Shown here: one piece after another, positions 62,845 to 64,000 of the stretch
How positions within the stretch are numbered: the first letter of the stretch is position 1
Layout: each line of letters opens with the position of its first letter
DNA from: Dromiciops gliroides
Lineage: Eukaryota; Chordata; Mammalia; Microbiotheria; Microbiotheriidae
Length of the DNA stretch: 64,000 nucleotides
NCBI RefSeq assembly: GCF_019393635.1
Contig: NC_057863.1
Coordinates: forward strand, 645,892,660-645,956,659
Direction of reading: 5' to 3'
The notes under the pieces: generated by a model
What the model was told of the DNA's origin: nothing
Seen by the model: the letters and a program-made list of their open reading frames with translations, nothing else
Databases searched by the model: none
Made by a program: the position numbers and the translations under genes

Positions 62845-62860
62845 ATGCAAATAAAAAGGG
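62845..62860 (+). promoter_or_regulatory. Octamer plus TATA-like motif (speculative)
   Basis: ATGCAAAT at 62845-62852 runs directly into AATAAAAAGG. About 60 bp of pyrimidine-rich leader and an ATG follow. This arrangement resembles octamer promoters, but each motif is common by chance. Confidence 0.25.
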
Positions 62861-62921
62861 CAGTCTCCCCATTCCTCTCCCTGCCATCTTCTCATTTCTC
62901 TTCTGTGTTAAAGGAGAATTG

Positions 62922-63173
62922 ATGGTTTCTGGCCCTCTGGAATTTGTCTCAGTAGCAACATTCCCCACAATCTTGCTGAGCATTTTGTTTCTCTGCTGCA
63001 GGTCTGGATTGTATCTCTCTGCCAAACTGTCTCTGGAAACTAAACCAAACCACTCCTGGGAAGTCTCTTGCTTTCGGTGGCTGCAGGGTCTGACAATACC
63101 AATTCTTCAAAGTCAGTCGCTGCTAACTGGTCAGGTTCCTATACCAACCAAGAGTTTTTATTTCCAGCACTGA
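62922..63173 (+). other. ORF with signal-peptide-like start (unsupported as a gene)
   Basis: An 83-codon ORF begins with a hydrophobic stretch (VATFPTILLSILFLCC). No homology recognised. The frame could instead be split at the internal CTGCAG|G acceptor-like site at about 63001. Confidence 0.2.
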
Positions 63174-63427
63174 GAGGATGTCCAGTCTGAATAGCAAAGA
63201 CAAATACCTGCTTATGTATATCAGCCCTGTCATTTTTCTGTCCTCTGGAGTGGCCTCCTGCCTATTTGCAAAAACCAAGGGCTCCCTAGGTCTTCAGGAG
63301 GAGAAGATGTCAGACCCTCAGGGGGAAGGAAAATCTAGTCATCAACAGAAATGTGTAACTCTCTTTCCCTTTGTAGCATGTGGCCACCTCCTCTCTTACC
63401 CTTTTTGTAGGCTTCTTCTTTCTCTGG

Positions 63428-63797
63428 TGTAACGATTGGAATGACGCCACCTGCTGGAGACTTACTGTAGAAGAGTTCTGCCCATGAAGCGAAGGTCTTT
63501 GAGGGCAAGACCAGGAGTCTTTTCTTTGGCATCAGGAAGTGACGCGGACTAGTGGGAGGGGGAAGGAAGAGACTGGCGCTCAGTCTCGCTCTCTTTCCTC
63601 TGGACTCTGGTGGAGAGCGGAGCTAGAAATGTGCTCTCCCTTTAATAGATAGGAATCTAGGCTTTTCTCTCTCTTTACCAAATTCTTATTCTCCTTAATA
63701 AATGCTTAAAAGTCTAACTCTTGCTAAAGCTTATAATTTATTGGCGACCACTCATTAGATATTTTAGACAGTTTAGCTAGAATTTTAACCCTTAACA
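63428..63797 (+). mobile_element. Solo ERV LTR (family A), 370 bp
   Basis: TGTAACGATT...CCTTAACA, flanked by the 4-bp duplication CTGG (63424-63427, 63798-63801). AATAAA at 63697-63702. Same family as 14179-14547 in the opposite orientation. No viral genes adjoin it. Confidence 0.9.
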
Positions 63798-63801
63798 CTG
63801 G

Positions 63802-64000
63802 AAATGTTAAATCCTCCCATTGTATGTGTACTCACAGACTGGAATTCCCTAGAAAGGGGCAAGTTCTCCAAGTACTCTCAGGATTCTAGGGATACCCCTA
63901 TGGGGTTTGGGGAGATCTACACTTCTACTATTATAGCTCCTGAGCCCCCCATTTGTGTGCTTCTCCTTAATAAATCAGTAGCTAAGGGAGCACCGGCCCT
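63802..64000. other. Window end, unassigned, with possible SINE scrap
   Basis: The last 20 bases (AGCTAAGGGAGCACCGGCCCT-like) resemble a SINE head with an internal deletion, but are cut by the window edge. Confidence 0.35.

Noticed and set aside
14179-63797. A full provirus between the two family A LTRs
   Set aside because: The LTRs are in opposite orientation, each with its own 4-bp duplication, and no gag, pol or env text lies next to them. They are independent solo LTRs.

Overview
This window is vertebrate nuclear DNA, almost certainly from a marsupial and probably an Australasian one. The main evidence is more than fifty copies of a short (about 150 bp) tRNA-derived CORE-SINE. Each copy has a tRNA-like head, the CORE motif ending in CAAGTCACTTAACCC, and a simple A-rich tail. 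This matches the WSINE1 type as I remember it from Australasian marsupials. The species-level call is inference.

Region 1 (1-2,580) is unique sequence with three old SINEs, beyond the 3' end of the one clear gene. Region 2 (2,580-12,100, minus strand) is a complete, intact calmodulin gene, best matched to CALM3. It has six exons, every splice site is canonical, and the 450-nt CDS encodes 149 residues. The start ATG is the last codon of exon 1, in a CpG-rich promoter. Intron 1 is 4.9 kb, and about 2.7 kb of it is strongly pyrimidine-rich on the plus strand (purine-rich in the transcript) with a degenerate repeat next to exon 1. No young SINE lies between about 2.3 and 13.3 kb.

Region 3 (12.1-64 kb) is a gene-poor retrotransposon accumulation. 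It holds the short SINEs, four longer RTE-tailed SINEs, MIR-like relics, L1 fragments, L2/CR1/L3 fragments and several solo ERV LTRs with target-site duplications. Several insertion histories can be read base by base: an inverted (twin-primed) L1, a SINE in an L1 in an older L1, two SINEs in one target site, a 28-bp SINE stub, and a COX5B processed pseudogene split by a SINE.

The main possible second gene is at 55,346-55,636 (+). It is a cysteine-rich open exon with canonical splice sites, and its spacing and motifs resemble the IGF-like (IGFL) secreted family. In human, IGFL genes lie in the same chromosome 19q13.3 neighbourhood as CALM3. The assignment is tentative because several expected cysteines are missing. 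A weaker promoter-like and signal-peptide-like segment lies at 62,845-63,173. No tRNA gene, rRNA gene, CRISPR array or intact retroviral coding region was seen.
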